Of a stretch of 64,000 nucleotides of DNA, positions 20,838 through 31,984 are shown piece after piece. How positions within the stretch are numbered: position 1 is the first letter of the stretch; the number at the start of each line of letters is the position of its first letter. The DNA is from Proteles cristata cristata (lineage: Eukaryota > Chordata > Mammalia > Carnivora > Hyaenidae). The DNA is taken from the NCBI GenBank assembly GCA_017311185.1, contig JAESUZ010004128.1, positions 186,001 through 250,000 of the forward strand, given 5' to 3'. The notes below the pieces were generated by a model. The model was not told the origin of the DNA and did not search any database. It worked only from the letters and a program-made list of their open reading frames with translations. The position numbers were made by a program, and so were the translations under genes.

Positions 20838-21023
20838 GGGCACCTGGGTGGCTCAATCGGTTAAGCATCTGACTTCGGCTCAGGTCATGATCTCACGGTT
20901 AGTGAGTTTAAGTCCTGCATCAGGCTCTCTGCTGTCAGCGCAGAGCCCACTTCAGATCCTGTGTCCCCCTCTTGGCCCCTCCTTTGCTCACTCTCTCTCT
21001 CAAAAATAAATAATAAATGTTTA
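20838..21023 (+). mobile_element. CAN-SINE, 14-bp TSD
   Basis: gggcacctgggtggctcaatcgg head; ctctgctgtcagcgcagagcccac variant. TSD aaaaatttcttcag (20824-20837) and aaaaattccttcag (21024-21037). Confidence 0.94.
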
Positions 21024-21037
21024 AAAAATTCCTTCAG

Positions 21038-22845
21038 GCCATAAAAGACTACATTCAATGTAAACAGAAGACCATAAAGCTGTGCCAAATGTTGTAAAAA
21101 TCATATGCACCAAAGAATTGAATTAAACTTGAGTCACCCTATTCTAAACTCTTGACTGTTTCTCCCAAAACTCAGACTTCAGGTTCCTACCCTGATGGGG
21201 GAACACGTACCAGCCCTAGCCTCCACTTTAGGCCACTATAACACTGTACTCAATCTATAAAGCCAATGTTTCCAAACACTGGACAACAGGAAACAGAGCA
21301 TGGTAATCCTAGGGAAAAGGGAAATACTCGGAATGAGCCCCAGTGCACCCTGGCTTTCAGCCATGGACACACTCCAGACTGCAGCAAAGGGAGGCAGAAC
21401 CCAAGCAGAGAGCTTTCATCTCCATGACTTGCGGAGGCAGATATTGAGGTTCAGAGCGGCTGAAGCAACTGGAATTTGTGGGGAAAAACACGAGAGACAG
21501 AGGGACGGCAGAAGTCTGAGTGGGCCCTCCCCATGGTCCTGGGCGGAAGACTGGACCGCACAAGTGCACAGCAAATTCTAAGAGGCCCTACAGAAGCCCA
21601 GGTCCACAGAGGTCCCCAGGTCACTCAGGGCTGGGAGGGGTTGAATTCCTGCATAGTCAGAAGGGAGAAACTCGGCTGAGCATTGCAGGCATTCAATTCA
21701 GATTCCAGGAGGACCATGCCATCTGAGTAAGGAACGTACCCTAGAACAAGGGACACCTAGGTCTAAGGACAAAATGGAAATAGACCCACATGGTAGGATC
21801 AAGAGAACACACTAATAATTTAACTGCTCACTGGAATAAAACTCAATACTCTTTAAAGGAAAAATGATATAATCTAACACTCGTGAACTTATCTTCCTTA
21901 ATGCTCAACATACAATAAAAAATTACTGGATAGCAAAGAATCAGGATAATGTGACCTATAACCTGGAAACTATATCTTCTCCATATATATATCTATTCCA
22001 ATAGAGGGACTAAAGAGATATTTGAAGCAACAAAATAGCTAAGGTGTCTCCTGATCTAGAAATAATTTACAATAACTAAGTACTAATCTATCTACAGTAA
22101 ATGCTATACTTTTTACCCATCAATTATACCTATTATGAATTTTGAATGAGATGCTAAAAGATCCTAACTTATAATGATTAACTTGAAACTAACTATAGCT
22201 TACTTAGAAGTAACTTCAATATGAATGTAAGTTGTTCATGTCCTTTTTTTTTTTTTCCTCCTTATGGACAAATCTTTTGCTAAGAATACAAAATAAAGGG
22301 CAAGATCATAAAGCAAGTCTTTAGGAACCTGGCAAGTTTACATCATTTTATGGTAAAATAGGTCCTGGTATCTGGATGGTTGTGTGACTTGCAGAGGATA
22401 CCCCAGCCTGGGGTGCCAGAAGCTGGAAGCCAGGGACTCTGAACCTGAAAGAAGGTTCTAGGATTGATATGCCAACTGGGCAAACACAATGACACCATCA
22501 GAGCCGAGCCCAGGGACAGGAGCTACCTGGCTCACTGTCACCCCAGACATTATCATTCATTCTCCAAAATGAAAAAGAGAATTGCTAAGGTGGTAGCTTG
22601 AAAGATAGTGTGCCTCACTGTTACCACCATGGACTAGTAAGGTTCTCTGTTTCACCACCAACTTTTACAGAAGAGAAGGAAACTAAAATTGAGAGAAAGA
22701 TCCTGATCTTAGCAAGAAATAAGAAGAAGTAAACAGATTGTTAATAAACTAAATGAAAACTAATAAAAACAAAGAAAAGCTGTCTTGTAAACTATAAATT
22801 AGATTAGGCTACAAGGCACTCCCAGACATAAAAAGGGAAAATTAT
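21038..22845. other. Unassigned DNA, possibly old L1 5' or ORF1 region
   Basis: No confident repeat or gene. The AT-rich part 21830-22300 ('caacatacaataaaaaattac', 'aatgtgacctataacc') vaguely resembles old L1 5' sequence. It precedes an L1 ORF2 fragment in the same orientation. Confidence 0.3.
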
Positions 22846-23730
22846 AGACGAATGGGATAATCTGTCAAGATCAAAAACCAACAACAGTTTAAACTCATTT
22901 TACAAAGCCAGTGTTACCCTGACACCAAAGCCAGGCAAAGATACCACAGGAAAAGGAAACTATAGGCCAATATCGCTGATGAACATGAATGTAAAACTCC
23001 TCCATCAAACCAAATTCATATCACATTAAAAGAAGGATCACATACTATAGTCAAGTAAGTTTTTCCCTGGGATGCAACATGATAATGTCATATTAACAGA
23101 ATGACTAGAAATAAAACATAAGACACTGTCAATTGCCAATAGACAGAAAAAACATTCGACAAAATTCAACATTCATTCTTGATTTTAAAAAAAAAAACTC
23201 AACGGGGCGCCTGGGTGGCTCAGTCGGTTAAGCGTCAGACTTCGGCTCAGGTCATGGTCTCATGGTTCGTGGGTTCGAGCCCCATGTCTGGCTCTGTGCT
23301 GACAGCTACCTCAGAGCCTGGAGCCTGTTTCAGATTCTGTATCTCCCTCTCTCTCTGCCTCTCCTCTGCTCATGCAGTCTGTCTCTCTCTCAGAAATAAA
23401 CAAAAACATTAAAAAATTTTTTAAAAACTCAGCAAAATGGATATAGAAAAACTTGATGGACACAATAAAGGTCATATATGAAAAGCACACAGCTAAGGTA
23501 ATAATCAATTGGGGGGCGGGGGGCCTGTAAGTTTTCCTTCTAAGATCTGGAAGCCAAAGATGCCCACTCTCCACACTTCCATTCAACAGAGTACTAGAAA
23601 TCCTAGTCAGGAAAAGACAAGAAAAAGAAAAGGCGTCCATATTGGAAAAGAAATAAAACTATGCTTACAAACTACATGATGGCATGTGCAGAAAACCCTA
23701 AATATGCAACAAAATAACTGTTACAAATTC
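22846..23730 (+). mobile_element. Old L1 ORF2 fragment (reverse transcriptase region), split by a SINE
   Basis: 'acaaagccagtgttaccctgacaccaaagccaggcaaag' and 'ctataggccaatatcgctgatgaac' encode the conserved RT palm region of L1 ORF2. Then come 'gaaaaaacattcgacaaaattcaac', and after the SINE 'gtactagaaatcctagtcag' and 'agaaaaccctaaatatgc'. Frames are broken many times. Confidence 0.85.
23204..23422 (+). mobile_element. CAN-SINE, agaaata-like, nested in L1 ORF2
   Basis: ggggcgcctgggtggctcagtcgg, gacagctacctcagagcctgg, tctcagaaataaacaaaaac. TSD aaaaactcaac (23193-23203) and aaaaactcagc (23423-23433). Confidence 0.95.
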
Positions 23731-25281
23731 AGGACTTCTCTTGGGAGTGGAGAGGCAGGAAGCAGCGCCTATGAAGACGGCTCTCTGCAGGGCCCTCCAA
23801 CCAGCTGTGGCGGCCCCTCCTGGTCAAGTGAACCTCGGTCTGATCCGCCTGCAAGAGGCCCAGTGCCTGGAGAAGTTCCCTGAGGTCCAGCCTTCAAGTC
23901 TGGAGCCTGCTGCCCATCCATCCGGTCACCTCATGCTAGGGGCTGAGCAACCAGAGCCACCCAGGCCACAGTCCCTGCGCCCGTCACCCCCCACCCCTGC
24001 CCCGGCTCCAGCGCCCCCGACCCCTCCCTCCGTTCCTTCTGTTTGCCGAGAGGCTGTCTACTGGGGCGGGTGGTGAGCGTGGGGTTGAGGAGGCTCAGGA
24101 CATGAGGCTGAAGGACCCAAAGTGAAGGGAGAAGTGACCGAAGTGGGCCCCGTCTCCCTGCGTGCGGGGACGGGGGGAGGAGGAGGGCGCAGGGGGGCTG
24201 GTGTGCTCGGTCCCTGGTCCCTGCTCGGCCTTCCTCTCCTCCTTCCTCTTCTGTCCGGTCGCGTTGGAGACCCGGGCTGTTCTGCACCCCTGGGTGGGGG
24301 AGTATGCGGTTCCATTGCTTTCCTTTCCCAAGTCCTGTTGCCTTTCTAGGGGCTGGAGCGGTTGCGCCCTGTGGGGCGGGCCAGCCTCCTAAGCCATGTT
24401 TGGGTGGGCGTCTGGGGGTTCTGGAGGCTGGAGGCGCAGGCTGGCGGCCAGCCCGGGGTGGGGGCGGGGACCCTCGCAGCGGCCCCCTGGGCCTGCGGGC
24501 ACCTTTGCGGGGTTTCCTGGTCGGACCCACTCCCGTCCCCTCTCCAAGGGTACCCCCGGAGGTGCCGTCCGGGTAGGCCCTGCGCGCTCAGAGGGCCCCG
24601 GCCAGCTTGCGTTGGCGGACTGGGTGAGGCCTGCCTTCCCAGAGCCTCTCAGGCTGGGGAGGGGCGCTGAGACGCAGGGGGGTGCTCTGGGCCTCTCTGG
24701 TTGTGGAGAGCCTGGCTTCTTCTCAAATCTTACCTTCTGCTCCCAACTCCCTGCTTCTTGCTTCTCCAGGGCCCTTTGTCCTTGTTTGCCTGCCCTTCAG
24801 GGCCAGGGGCCAGGGGCCACCAGAGCACTCAGCGGTGCCCCCTCCTTGCCGTCCCCTCTCCCCGAGCCTACCCACTGGTTCTTCAGGATGAAGAGACACA
24901 CCCCCCACCACCACGCCCGCTCTTCCAGGCTCCCCCCGACCAAAGCCCAGGCCTGCCCTGCTCCAACCCCCTGCCCTCTTTCTGGGTCGGCATCCCCTTT
25001 GGGAAGTGGGGGGCGGGGGGGGCTTCTAAGAAGCATAATTCAGGGGCTTGACCCTCACACCTGGGCCGATGGCCTGGGCAGAGTCCCGGACAGGACCCGC
25101 TAGAGTCACAGAAATAGTTTTCCTAGGAGAGGGTCAGTGCTGGCCTCCCTTCCGGGGTCCAGACCTGCCTTCCTGGCTCTTCTCTCTCCCTGCCCGCCTC
25201 GGACTCCACCACCCTGTGCACCTTCATTGCTGTTCGGATTAAGGCTTGTTTTGCACCTGTCAAAAACAAACAAACAAACAA
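23731..25281 (+). pseudogene. Candidate processed retrocopy of an unidentified GC-rich mRNA
   Basis: A 1.5-kb segment far more GC-rich than its L1 surroundings starts abruptly after 'caaattcag' and ends 'gattaaggcttgttttgcacctgtc' plus caaaaacaaacaaacaaacaa. This looks like a polyadenylated transcript end, with a decayed aataaa-like hexamer about 20 bases before the A-rich tail. Frames of 111 codons (23741-24076) and 235 codons (24396-25103) are Pro/Gly/Arg-rich and I recognise no domain. 'tgcttcttgcttctccag' near 24770 looks like a 3' splice site, so intronic sequence could be retained. No TSD was found. Alternatives are a genuine GC-rich exon or CpG-rich unique DNA. Confidence 0.45.
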
Positions 25282-25283
25282 TG

Positions 25284-25372
25284 TGGGATATTCTCAATCT
25301 CATTCTCTCTCTCTCTCTCTCTCTCTGCCCCTTCTCCATCAAAATAAATAAATAAACATAATTTTTTTTTTA
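25284..25372 (+). mobile_element. CAN-SINE 3' tail fragment
   Basis: gggatattctcaatctcattctctct..., gccccttctccatcaaaataaataaataaac: the CT-rich end and tail of a SINE without its head. Confidence 0.7.
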
Positions 25373-25392
25373 CTTTAAAAAGAGAAAAACAA

Positions 25393-25915
25393 GAATTGAA
25401 AGCAGGGACTCAAAGAAATACTTGTGTACCCATGTTCATTGCAGCATTATTCACAAGAGCTGAAAGGCAGAAACAACACTGTCCATCAATGGATGAATGG
25501 GTAGATGAACTGTGGTGTATACACACAATGGAATATTATTCAGCCTTCAAAAGGGAGGAAATTCTGACACAGGCTGCAACGTGGATGAACTTTTATGGGC
25601 TTATGGAAAGTAAAATAGGCCAGCTGGAGAAGGACAGATACTTTATGATTCCATTCAAATAAGGCACCAACGGGATGGAATTCTTAGAGACGACAAGTAG
25701 TTACCAGGAGCTGGGGGAAGAGGAGTAGGGAGCTGTTGTTCAGTGGACGTAGAATTTCATAGGAGGAGATGAAAACATTCTGGAGATGGAAGGTAGTGAT
25801 GGTGGCACAATGTTGTGAATTTACTTAATGCCGCTGAACTGAACACGGAAAAGTGGCTAAGATAATAAGCCATAGGTATGTGTATCTTGCCACAATTATA
25901 AAAATAAAAAGAGAA
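25393..25915 (+). mobile_element. Old L1 ORF2 C-terminus and 3' UTR
   Basis: 'gaattgaaagcagggactcaaag', 'cattgcagcattattcacaagagc' and 'ggaatattattcagccttc', then 3' UTR 'gttaccaggagctggggga', 'aagtggctaagataataagc' and 'gtatcttgccacaatt'. An 88-codon frame at 25396-25662 is the degenerate ORF2 end. Confidence 0.88.
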
Positions 25916-26638
25916 AAACAATTATTATTTTATTTTATGCTGCTTTATATTTGTTTTGCTGATTAAGAGGTCAAATCACTTTCATATGCTTTTTGAACCT
26001 TTATTTTTCTTTTTAATGTGAATATTCTCATCAAAAATCAAAATGGAATATTTACTAAGTTAATAGATCAAGTTCACTTTTAACTCCTGCAGAAAAAATA
26101 CAAAACAATTTTATCTTCTACTTTGGGAGACCTTAAAGATACTAAATAACCCAAATAATTTGAATAGAGGCAACAATCATTAAAATCTCAAAATGGCCAA
26201 CATTTACTATCATCAGTGGGGACCAATACTTTGAAAATACCTTGTATTCTAATGTAAAATGACCAGGACAAAGAAATGGAGTATTAAAACACATGAAAGA
26301 GAGAGCTAATTGGTACATCTAGAAAAACACAATAGTCATAAAATTGTCAGGTATCCATTCTTCACAAGATCTTACCCATAAACTAGAGTCGAATGAATAA
26401 AAAAACTTATTGCACATCATTCTCATTAAGCATTTGAAAATAATTCAACCAAGATTGAATATTCACTTATCTGGTATTTTGATGGGAATTGAGATAGAGA
26501 GAGGAACCAGAGCGGACTGCAAGATTCCTGGACCGTTCGCTAGGGGAAGGGAGCGCTACTGTTTCCAGAGAAAGGAGACACCCAGGGGTGGTTCGATTTG
26601 GGGCATGTGATATTGGTATGGGAATTTAATTGGATGAT
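25916..26638. other. Unassigned AT-rich DNA
   Basis: No gene or repeat recognised. Confidence 0.45.
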
Positions 26639-26885
26639 TCATTTTTCGGATGTTGACTTTTATAAGTTCTTTATATATTTTGAATATTAACCTTTTATCA
26701 GATATGTCGTTTGCAAATATCTTCTCCCATTCTGTAGGATGCCTTTTTGTTTCGTCGACGATTTCCTTCACTGCGCAAAAGTTTTTATTTTGGTGTAGTC
26801 CCAATATTTATTTTTGCTTTTTGTTCCCCTAGCCTGAGGAGGTATATCTAGAAAAATGTTGCTAAAGCCAATGTCAAAAAAAATT
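26639..26885 (-). mobile_element. L1 ORF2 fragment (antisense)
   Basis: 'ttctttatatattttgaatattaaccttttatcagatatgtcg' and 'cttctcccattctgtaggatgcctttttg' are the complement of the ORF2 region encoding WEKIFANDISDK-like residues, visible in the minus frame 26556-26804. Confidence 0.88.
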
Positions 26886-27090
26886 ACTGCCTATATTTTT
26901 TTCTAAGATTTCATGATTTCCGGCCTCACATTCAGGTTTTTAACGTGCTAATCTTGTACCACTAAATAAAGTATAATTTTTCAAAAGTACCCTTAAAGCC
27001 CTCACTCCTTTTCTAACTTCAACAACCATAATTTTTTAAAAGGAAATGGTGGGCACACAGGAACCACAAATATAGCTGTCATTGGAGGGG
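26886..27090. other. Unassigned DNA
   Basis: Possibly further antisense L1 ('atttcatgatttccggcctcacattcagg' resembles L1), not resolved. Confidence 0.35.
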
Positions 27091-27094
27091 AGAC

Positions 27095-27240
27095 TATTCT
27101 GCGTTAGGAACTATACCAAGCACAGTCTTTCTGAACCCTTCCAAAACTCTACAAAGTAAGCCCCACCATTTGTCATTCAATGGGTGAGAAACTGATGCTT
27201 CTCAAAGTAACACCGACCTCCCCAAACAGTTAATATGTTG
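27095..27240 (-). repeat. MIR-like SINE fragment
   Basis: 'ttaggaactataccaagcaca', 'caaaactctacaaagtaagcc' and 'gtgagaaactgatgcttctcaaag' keep antisense MIR order, with high divergence. Confidence 0.5.
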
Positions 27241-28750
27241 AGGAAGCTTTAGTTACCTAAAACATCAGAACATATTTTAGAAATGTTATTACTTATGTAT
27301 ATTTTTTTAAATTTCCACTTGATATTCCCAATCAAGTTTCTCTGGATGAGCACGCTCCTCTACTAAGAGGTGAGGCCGGGATTTGGTCTCCAGAGTGCCC
27401 AGCACCTTCGGACGCTAGGACTGGACAGCTTTCCTCAAGCACATACACTCAAGACTCCAGCGTCCCATCAAACACCCTAATGTTTAAAGCCAGTGAAACT
27501 CTTACATGGGTGACTTCCAACACTACTCAAGTCTGGGTGGAAAAACACCAAGCTTCTCTCAAGTAACTGCACAATTGTCTTGGATCCAAAATGGAAAATG
27601 CTCTTTCTCCCTCTTCCTGCCTCTGCCTCCCACCTAGGCTGCCGCATGGATCTCTGCTGATGCAGACTTTCCCCTCCTTAGGGTGGGATGCTTCCTCACA
27701 CATTCAGTAAGAGGAAGAGGTGGACAGAAAGTGGAGGCAGCCACTGAGCCGCAGGGGCCCCTCCGGGCAGGAGACTGTGTGAGCCGAAGCCAGAAGTCCC
27801 TGGAGGGAGGAGTGAGCAGGGGAAAAAGAATGGAGGGGGGCCTGTGAGGCCTGAGCAGATAAGAATCTCGCATTCTCCCTCCTTTTCCTTGTTCCTCAGT
27901 GCTGGCCGCTGGGCTCGCCCACCCTGTGCCTTTTAACTGTCAGGGGGCCAATGCCAAGCGCTGGGCCAAGTCATCGTTGATGACATGTGAGTTGTGTGTG
28001 TTCCAAATTGGCCTTCCTGCCTTTCTGCAAGAAAAACAAACTTGAGCTGGACCCCAACAAACATGACAGGAAAAATAACAACTCTTGTCGAGGGCTGATA
28101 CTGAAAACGGCTGGTCCCTCCACCCCCAATCCGGCCCCCGCTGTGGACAGGAGCGGGCCCTCATCTCTGACTAGGTGGGAGGGACCACAAATTCTGAAGT
28201 TCAGGAGCCTCGTTGGCTAGTGTGGGGGCCACCAGGTTGTCCCTTCTGAGGTCACCTGTGCGGGGCACTGCGAGAAGCCCTTCCCAGATCCCACAGGAAT
28301 ATAACAAGACATAAACACTAGTGTTGCCCCCTTGCACAGAGAGGTCAGTAAGTGGGTCTAGGTAACCCAGTGACTAAGCAACAGAAACATGTTCATTCTC
28401 AACAGTGTCTGAGTCTATATAGCTCCTACTTTTATTTTGTGGCTACATTAGAAAAAATGAACATTCAGAATGCATGCTATTGTTTGGCCTTTTCCATAGG
28501 TAATATGCTACAAGTCACTAATGAAAACGACTGACATTCTATATACAAGAAAATAACATGAAATTGTATTTTTATTTGGAATAATGCTCTTTCATCAAGC
28601 TTGTAAGCCCTCCAAGCCAGAATTTGTTCTATTTTTCATTGGTATTTTCCACATGACTTGACATGGTGTGCTTACAAAGGTGTTCAATTAAATAGTGAGT
28701 TGAGCTACACTGAAAATAACTTCTTCTAGGCTCGAGAAACAATACTTATA
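27241..28750. other. Unassigned low-repeat DNA
   Basis: One of the longer stretches without a recognisable repeat. Short frames on both strands at 27634-28220 (74-79 codons) resemble no known protein. It could hold conserved non-coding sequence, which cannot be judged from one genome. Confidence 0.45.
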
Positions 28751-28762
28751 TATGCCCAAAAT

Positions 28763-29062
28763 AATTGAAAGCAGGGACTCAATCAGGTATTCATACACCC
28801 ACGTTCACAGCAGTATTATTCACCATAGCCAAAAGATGGAAGCTATCCAAATGTCCGTGGATGGATGAATGGATAAACAAAATGCACATACATACAATAG
28901 AATATTATTCAGCCTTTAAAAGGAAGGAAATTCTGACACAGCCTGCAGCACGGAGGAGACTTGAGGACTTTGTGCCAAGTGGAAGATTTTATATATTGGA
29001 CTACATTAAAAATAAGAACTTCTGCTTATCAAAAGACACCAACCCACGAAAGAAAATATAAG
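28763..29062 (+). mobile_element. Old L1 ORF2, two pieces out of order
   Basis: 28763-28975 is the ORF2 C-terminus ('ttgaaagcagggactcaatc', 'ggaatattattcagccttt'-like). 28983-29062 is an earlier ORF2 part ('ttggactacattaaaaataag', 'aacttctgcttatcaaaagacacc'). The order is inverted relative to an intact element, so this is either two insertions or a rearrangement. Confidence 0.75.
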
Positions 29063-29175
29063 CCAGAGAGTAGAAGAAGAACCACTTTGTCTCAGTGGTT
29101 CTCAAAGATTTTGCTCTTGGGAACCCTTTATACTCTTAAGAATGATTAACAACTCAGAAGAAGGTTCCTCATGGG

Positions 29176-29560
29176 GTATATTAGTTCTCTACAGCTGCCA
29201 TGACAGAATACCACAGTCTGGATGGCTTAGGCAACAGAAATTGATTTTCCCACAGTTCTGGAGGCCAGAAGTCCAAGATCAAGGTGCTCAGAGGGTTGGT
29301 TTCTTCTTCCTTTTTAAATAAAATTTATAGTCAGATTGGCTTCCATACAACACCCAGTGCTCATCCCAACAGGTGCCCTACTCAATGCCCATCACCCACT
29401 TTCCCCTCTCTCCCCACCCCGCAACAACCCTTAGTTTGTTCTTGGTATTTAAGAGTCTCTTATGAGGGTTGGTTTCTTCTAAAGTCCCTTTGCTTGACTT
29501 GCAGATGACCGCCTTTTCACTGTGTCCTCGTATGGTCTTTTTTTTTTTTCACATGCCTCT
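29176..29560 (-). repeat. LTR-like interspersed repeat, split by an L1 fragment
   Basis: 'tattagttctctacagctgccatgacagaataccacagtctgg', 'cacagttctggaggccagaagtccaagatcaaggtg', then after the L1 piece 'ttgcagatgaccgccttttcactgtgtcctcgtatgg'. This is a well-known mammalian repeat read antisense, which I believe to be an LTR of MaLR/ERVL type, but I cannot assign the family. No viral coding sequence is present. Confidence 0.6.
29308..29463 (-). mobile_element. Feline L1 3'-end fragment with perfect 17-bp TSD
   Basis: Complement of the young L1 3' UTR ('ttatagtcagattggcttcc', 'cacccagtgctcatcccaac', 'ttggtatttaagagtctctt'). TSD gagggttggtttcttct at 29291-29307 and 29464-29480. Only about 156 bp of the element were inserted. 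Confidence 0.95.
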
Positions 29561-30064
29561 GATGTCTCTTTAATTTTCTTACTGATTATGGATTTGGAAT
29601 TCTTCAATTCTATCATTTATGTATGTGATAAGTATCTTCTACTCCTTTTGGGAAGGCAGGATAGTCTCTTCCCATTGGGGTCTGCACTTGACCATGTGTG
29701 GAAGGTCATAAGATCTCCTCCTTCTGGCCTCCCAACTCCATTCTAAATGAGGTTTCCTTTATTCAGTTTCACAGTTGGAATATAGAATCTGAAATCATAT
29801 CAACAAAATATTTGTACTCTGTTACATTAAAGCCCACTCTTCTGGCTTGCATGAATTTGTTTAACCATACTTGATTGAATGAATTGTATGAATTTGTTTG
29901 AATGAATTGTTTAACTTGATTGTGTAATATCATATATCAGCCAATGGGAAAATATTGGCTGACTTCATACAGATCCTCCAAATATTAACACCCCCTATCA
30001 CATGTCATTAAAAAATCACATTTGTTGCACAGCAAAGGAAACAACCCACAAAACTAATAGGCAA

Positions 30065-30302
30065 TTGGGGTGCCTGGGTGGCTTAGTCGGTTAAGCATCC
30101 GACTTTCGCTTGGGTCATCATCTCGCGCTTCGTGGGTTCGAGCCCCACATCGGGCTCTGTGCTGACTGCCAGCTCAGAGCCTGGAGCCTGTTTCAGTCTG
30201 TGACTCCCTCTCTCTCTGACCCTCCCCTGCTCACGCTGTCTCTCTCTCTCTCTAGAAAAAAAAAAAAAAAACATTAAAAAATAAAATAAGAGACTTAAAA
30301 AA
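30065..30302 (+). mobile_element. CAN-SINE, young type, nested in the young L1
   Basis: tggcttagtcggttaagc A box, gggttcgagcccc B box, gactgccagctcagagcc and gtttcagtctgtgac diagnostics, long A tail. Perfect TSD aaaactaataggcaa at 30050-30064 and 30303-30317. Confidence 0.96.
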
Positions 30303-31160
30303 AAAACTAATAGGCAACCAATGGAATGGGAAAAGATAGTTGCAAATGACATATCAGATAAAGGGTTAATATCCAGAATCTATAAGGAACTCACCAAACT
30401 CCACACCCAAAAAACAAGCAACCCAGTGAAGAAATGGGCAGAAGATATGAACAGACACTTCTCCAAAGAGGACATCCAGATGGCCAACAGACACATGAAA
30501 CGATGCTCAGCATCCCTCCTCATCAGGGAAATACAAATCAAAACTACACTGAGATACCATCTCACGCCAGTCAGAGTGGCTAAAATGAGCAAATCAGAGA
30601 ACTCTAGATGCTGGCAAGGATGTGGACAAACAGGCACCCTCCTACACTGTTGGTGGGAATGCAACCTGGTGCAGCCGCTCTGGAAAATAGTGTGGAGTTT
30701 CCTCAAAAAATTAACAATAGAACTCTCCTATGACCCAGCAATAGCACTGCTAGAAATTTACCCAAGGGATATAGAAATGCTGATGCATAGGAGCACATGT
30801 ACCCCAATGTTCATAGCAGTACTCTCAACAATAGCCAAAACATGGAAAGCCTAAGTGTCCATCAACGGACGAATGGATCAAGAAGATGTGGTTTATCTAT
30901 ACCATGGAATACTACATGGCAATGAGAAAGAATGAAATCTGGCCATGTGTAGCAACGTGGATGGACCTTGAGGGTGTTATGTTGAGCAAAATAAGTCAGG
31001 CAGAGAAGGACAAATATCATATGTTTGCACGTATAGGAGGATTAGGAGGAACTTAACGAGGAACAAGGGGGAGAAGAAGGGGGGAAATGGTGGGGAAAGG
31101 GAGAGAGGCAAACCATGAGAGACTCTTGAATGCTGACAAAAACTGAGGACTGATGGATGT

Positions 31161-31194
31161 GGGGGGGAGGGGGGATGGGCATGGAGGAGGACAC
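31161..31194 (+). repeat. G-rich motif in L1 3' UTR
   Basis: gggggggaggggggatgggc followed by atggagg: at least three long G runs plus shorter ones, a potential quadruplex. The same motif is at 43538-43570. Confidence 0.85.
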
Positions 31195-31867
31195 TTGTGG
31201 GGATGAGCACTGGGTGTTATGTGGAAACTAATTTGACAATAAACTATTTTTAAAAAAAAAAAAAATCACATTTGTTATAATCACTGTGGGATCCTACCAA
31301 AAGGTTTTTCATCACTGGAAACCGTCTAACCTCACAGTGATAGATAAGAGTTTCCAAAATGTCAACAAACTCTTTCCCAAGAGAACCACCATACTTTGAT
31401 TTACAGCTTTTTGTATATTTCTCATTTCACCACACAGAATGTTAAAGACATCTCCTCAACCTTTGAGACTCAATAAAATTAGATTTTACTGCTTCCTCCC
31501 AGACATTCTTAAGTGAAACTGACACTTTTTCCTGCTAGTGTCCAGCAGGAAGACAATGACTACCACTAAAGTTTGGTCCTTTTGCCTTGGGCCAGATGAA
31601 GTAGCTATAGTTTGACCAATCATGACTTTTGCAACATTAATGCAAACATCATTGTAGTGCAAAAGGACAAATAATGTCTAGTATTATTATGAAAATAGGT
31701 TTTACATCACAGACTCCCTGAAAGGTTTCAGGGGCCCCCAGGATCTATAGGCCACTCTTTGAGAACTACTGATCGACCCAGTTTGAGCAAAGCCTTTGAT
31801 CCAGTTAACATGTTCCAAGGTGTTGACCCAACAAATGCTCCATGATGCAACAAAGATACATAAAGAG

Positions 31868-31980
31868 CTGTGCTGACAGCCTGGAGCCTGCTTGGGATTC
31901 TCCCTCTCCCTCCCTCTGCCCCTCCCCCACTCTCTCCCTCTCAAAAATAACAAATATTTAAATAAATAAATACAATACAA
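31868..31980 (+). mobile_element. CAN-SINE 3'-half fragment
   Basis: gctgtgctgacagcctggagcctgcttgggattctccctctcc, tail aaaaataacaaatatttaaataaataaat. The head with both promoter boxes is absent. Confidence 0.85.
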
Positions 31981-31984
31981 TAAA

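Larger units (their letters stand above)
30027..31259 (+). mobile_element. Young feline L1, 5' truncated, with 17-bp TSD
   Basis: Starts in ORF2 (gcacagcaaaggaaacaacc), is interrupted by a SINE at 30065-30302, and runs through the ORF2 C-terminus and G-rich 3' UTR to gacaataaactatttttaaaa. Perfect TSD aaaaaatcacatttgtt at 30010-30026 and 31260-31276. After the SINE, an open frame of 177 codons (30321-30854) covers the ORF2 region from the [16 protein letters not shown] segment through RHMKRCS and the [15 protein letters not shown] zinc-knuckle-like segment. It ends early because two bases are missing at about 30850 relative to the sister copy at 43220. The element cannot move by itself. Confidence 0.96.
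29093..31771 (+). mobile_element. hAT-Charlie-type DNA transposon, split by later insertions
   Basis: Left end cagtggttctcaaagattttg; right end, read on the complement, cagtagttctcaaagagtgg: 14 of the first 15 bases match as terminal inverted repeats. Remaining body: 29093-29170 and 31277-31771 ('tgaaactgacactttttcctg', 'tattatgaaaataggttttac', 'ctccctgaaaggtttcagggg'), plus perhaps 29750-30010. An LTR-like repeat and a younger L1 lie inside. No 8-bp TSD is visible. Confidence 0.7.

Noticed and set aside
23931..24530. 199-codon minus-strand frame in the GC-rich segment
   Set aside because: GC-rich DNA has few stop codons in all frames. Several long frames overlap on both strands here, and the A-rich end points to a plus-strand transcript.
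23736..25260. CpG-island promoter
   Set aside because: GC content is high, but the segment has an A-rich end, lies in L1 DNA and is followed by no recognisable exon. A retrocopy explains it better, though not conclusively.
30321..30854. 177-codon frame as a host gene
   Set aside because: It is the C-terminal part of L1 ORF2 within a 5'-truncated insertion, so it is annotated as part of the mobile element.
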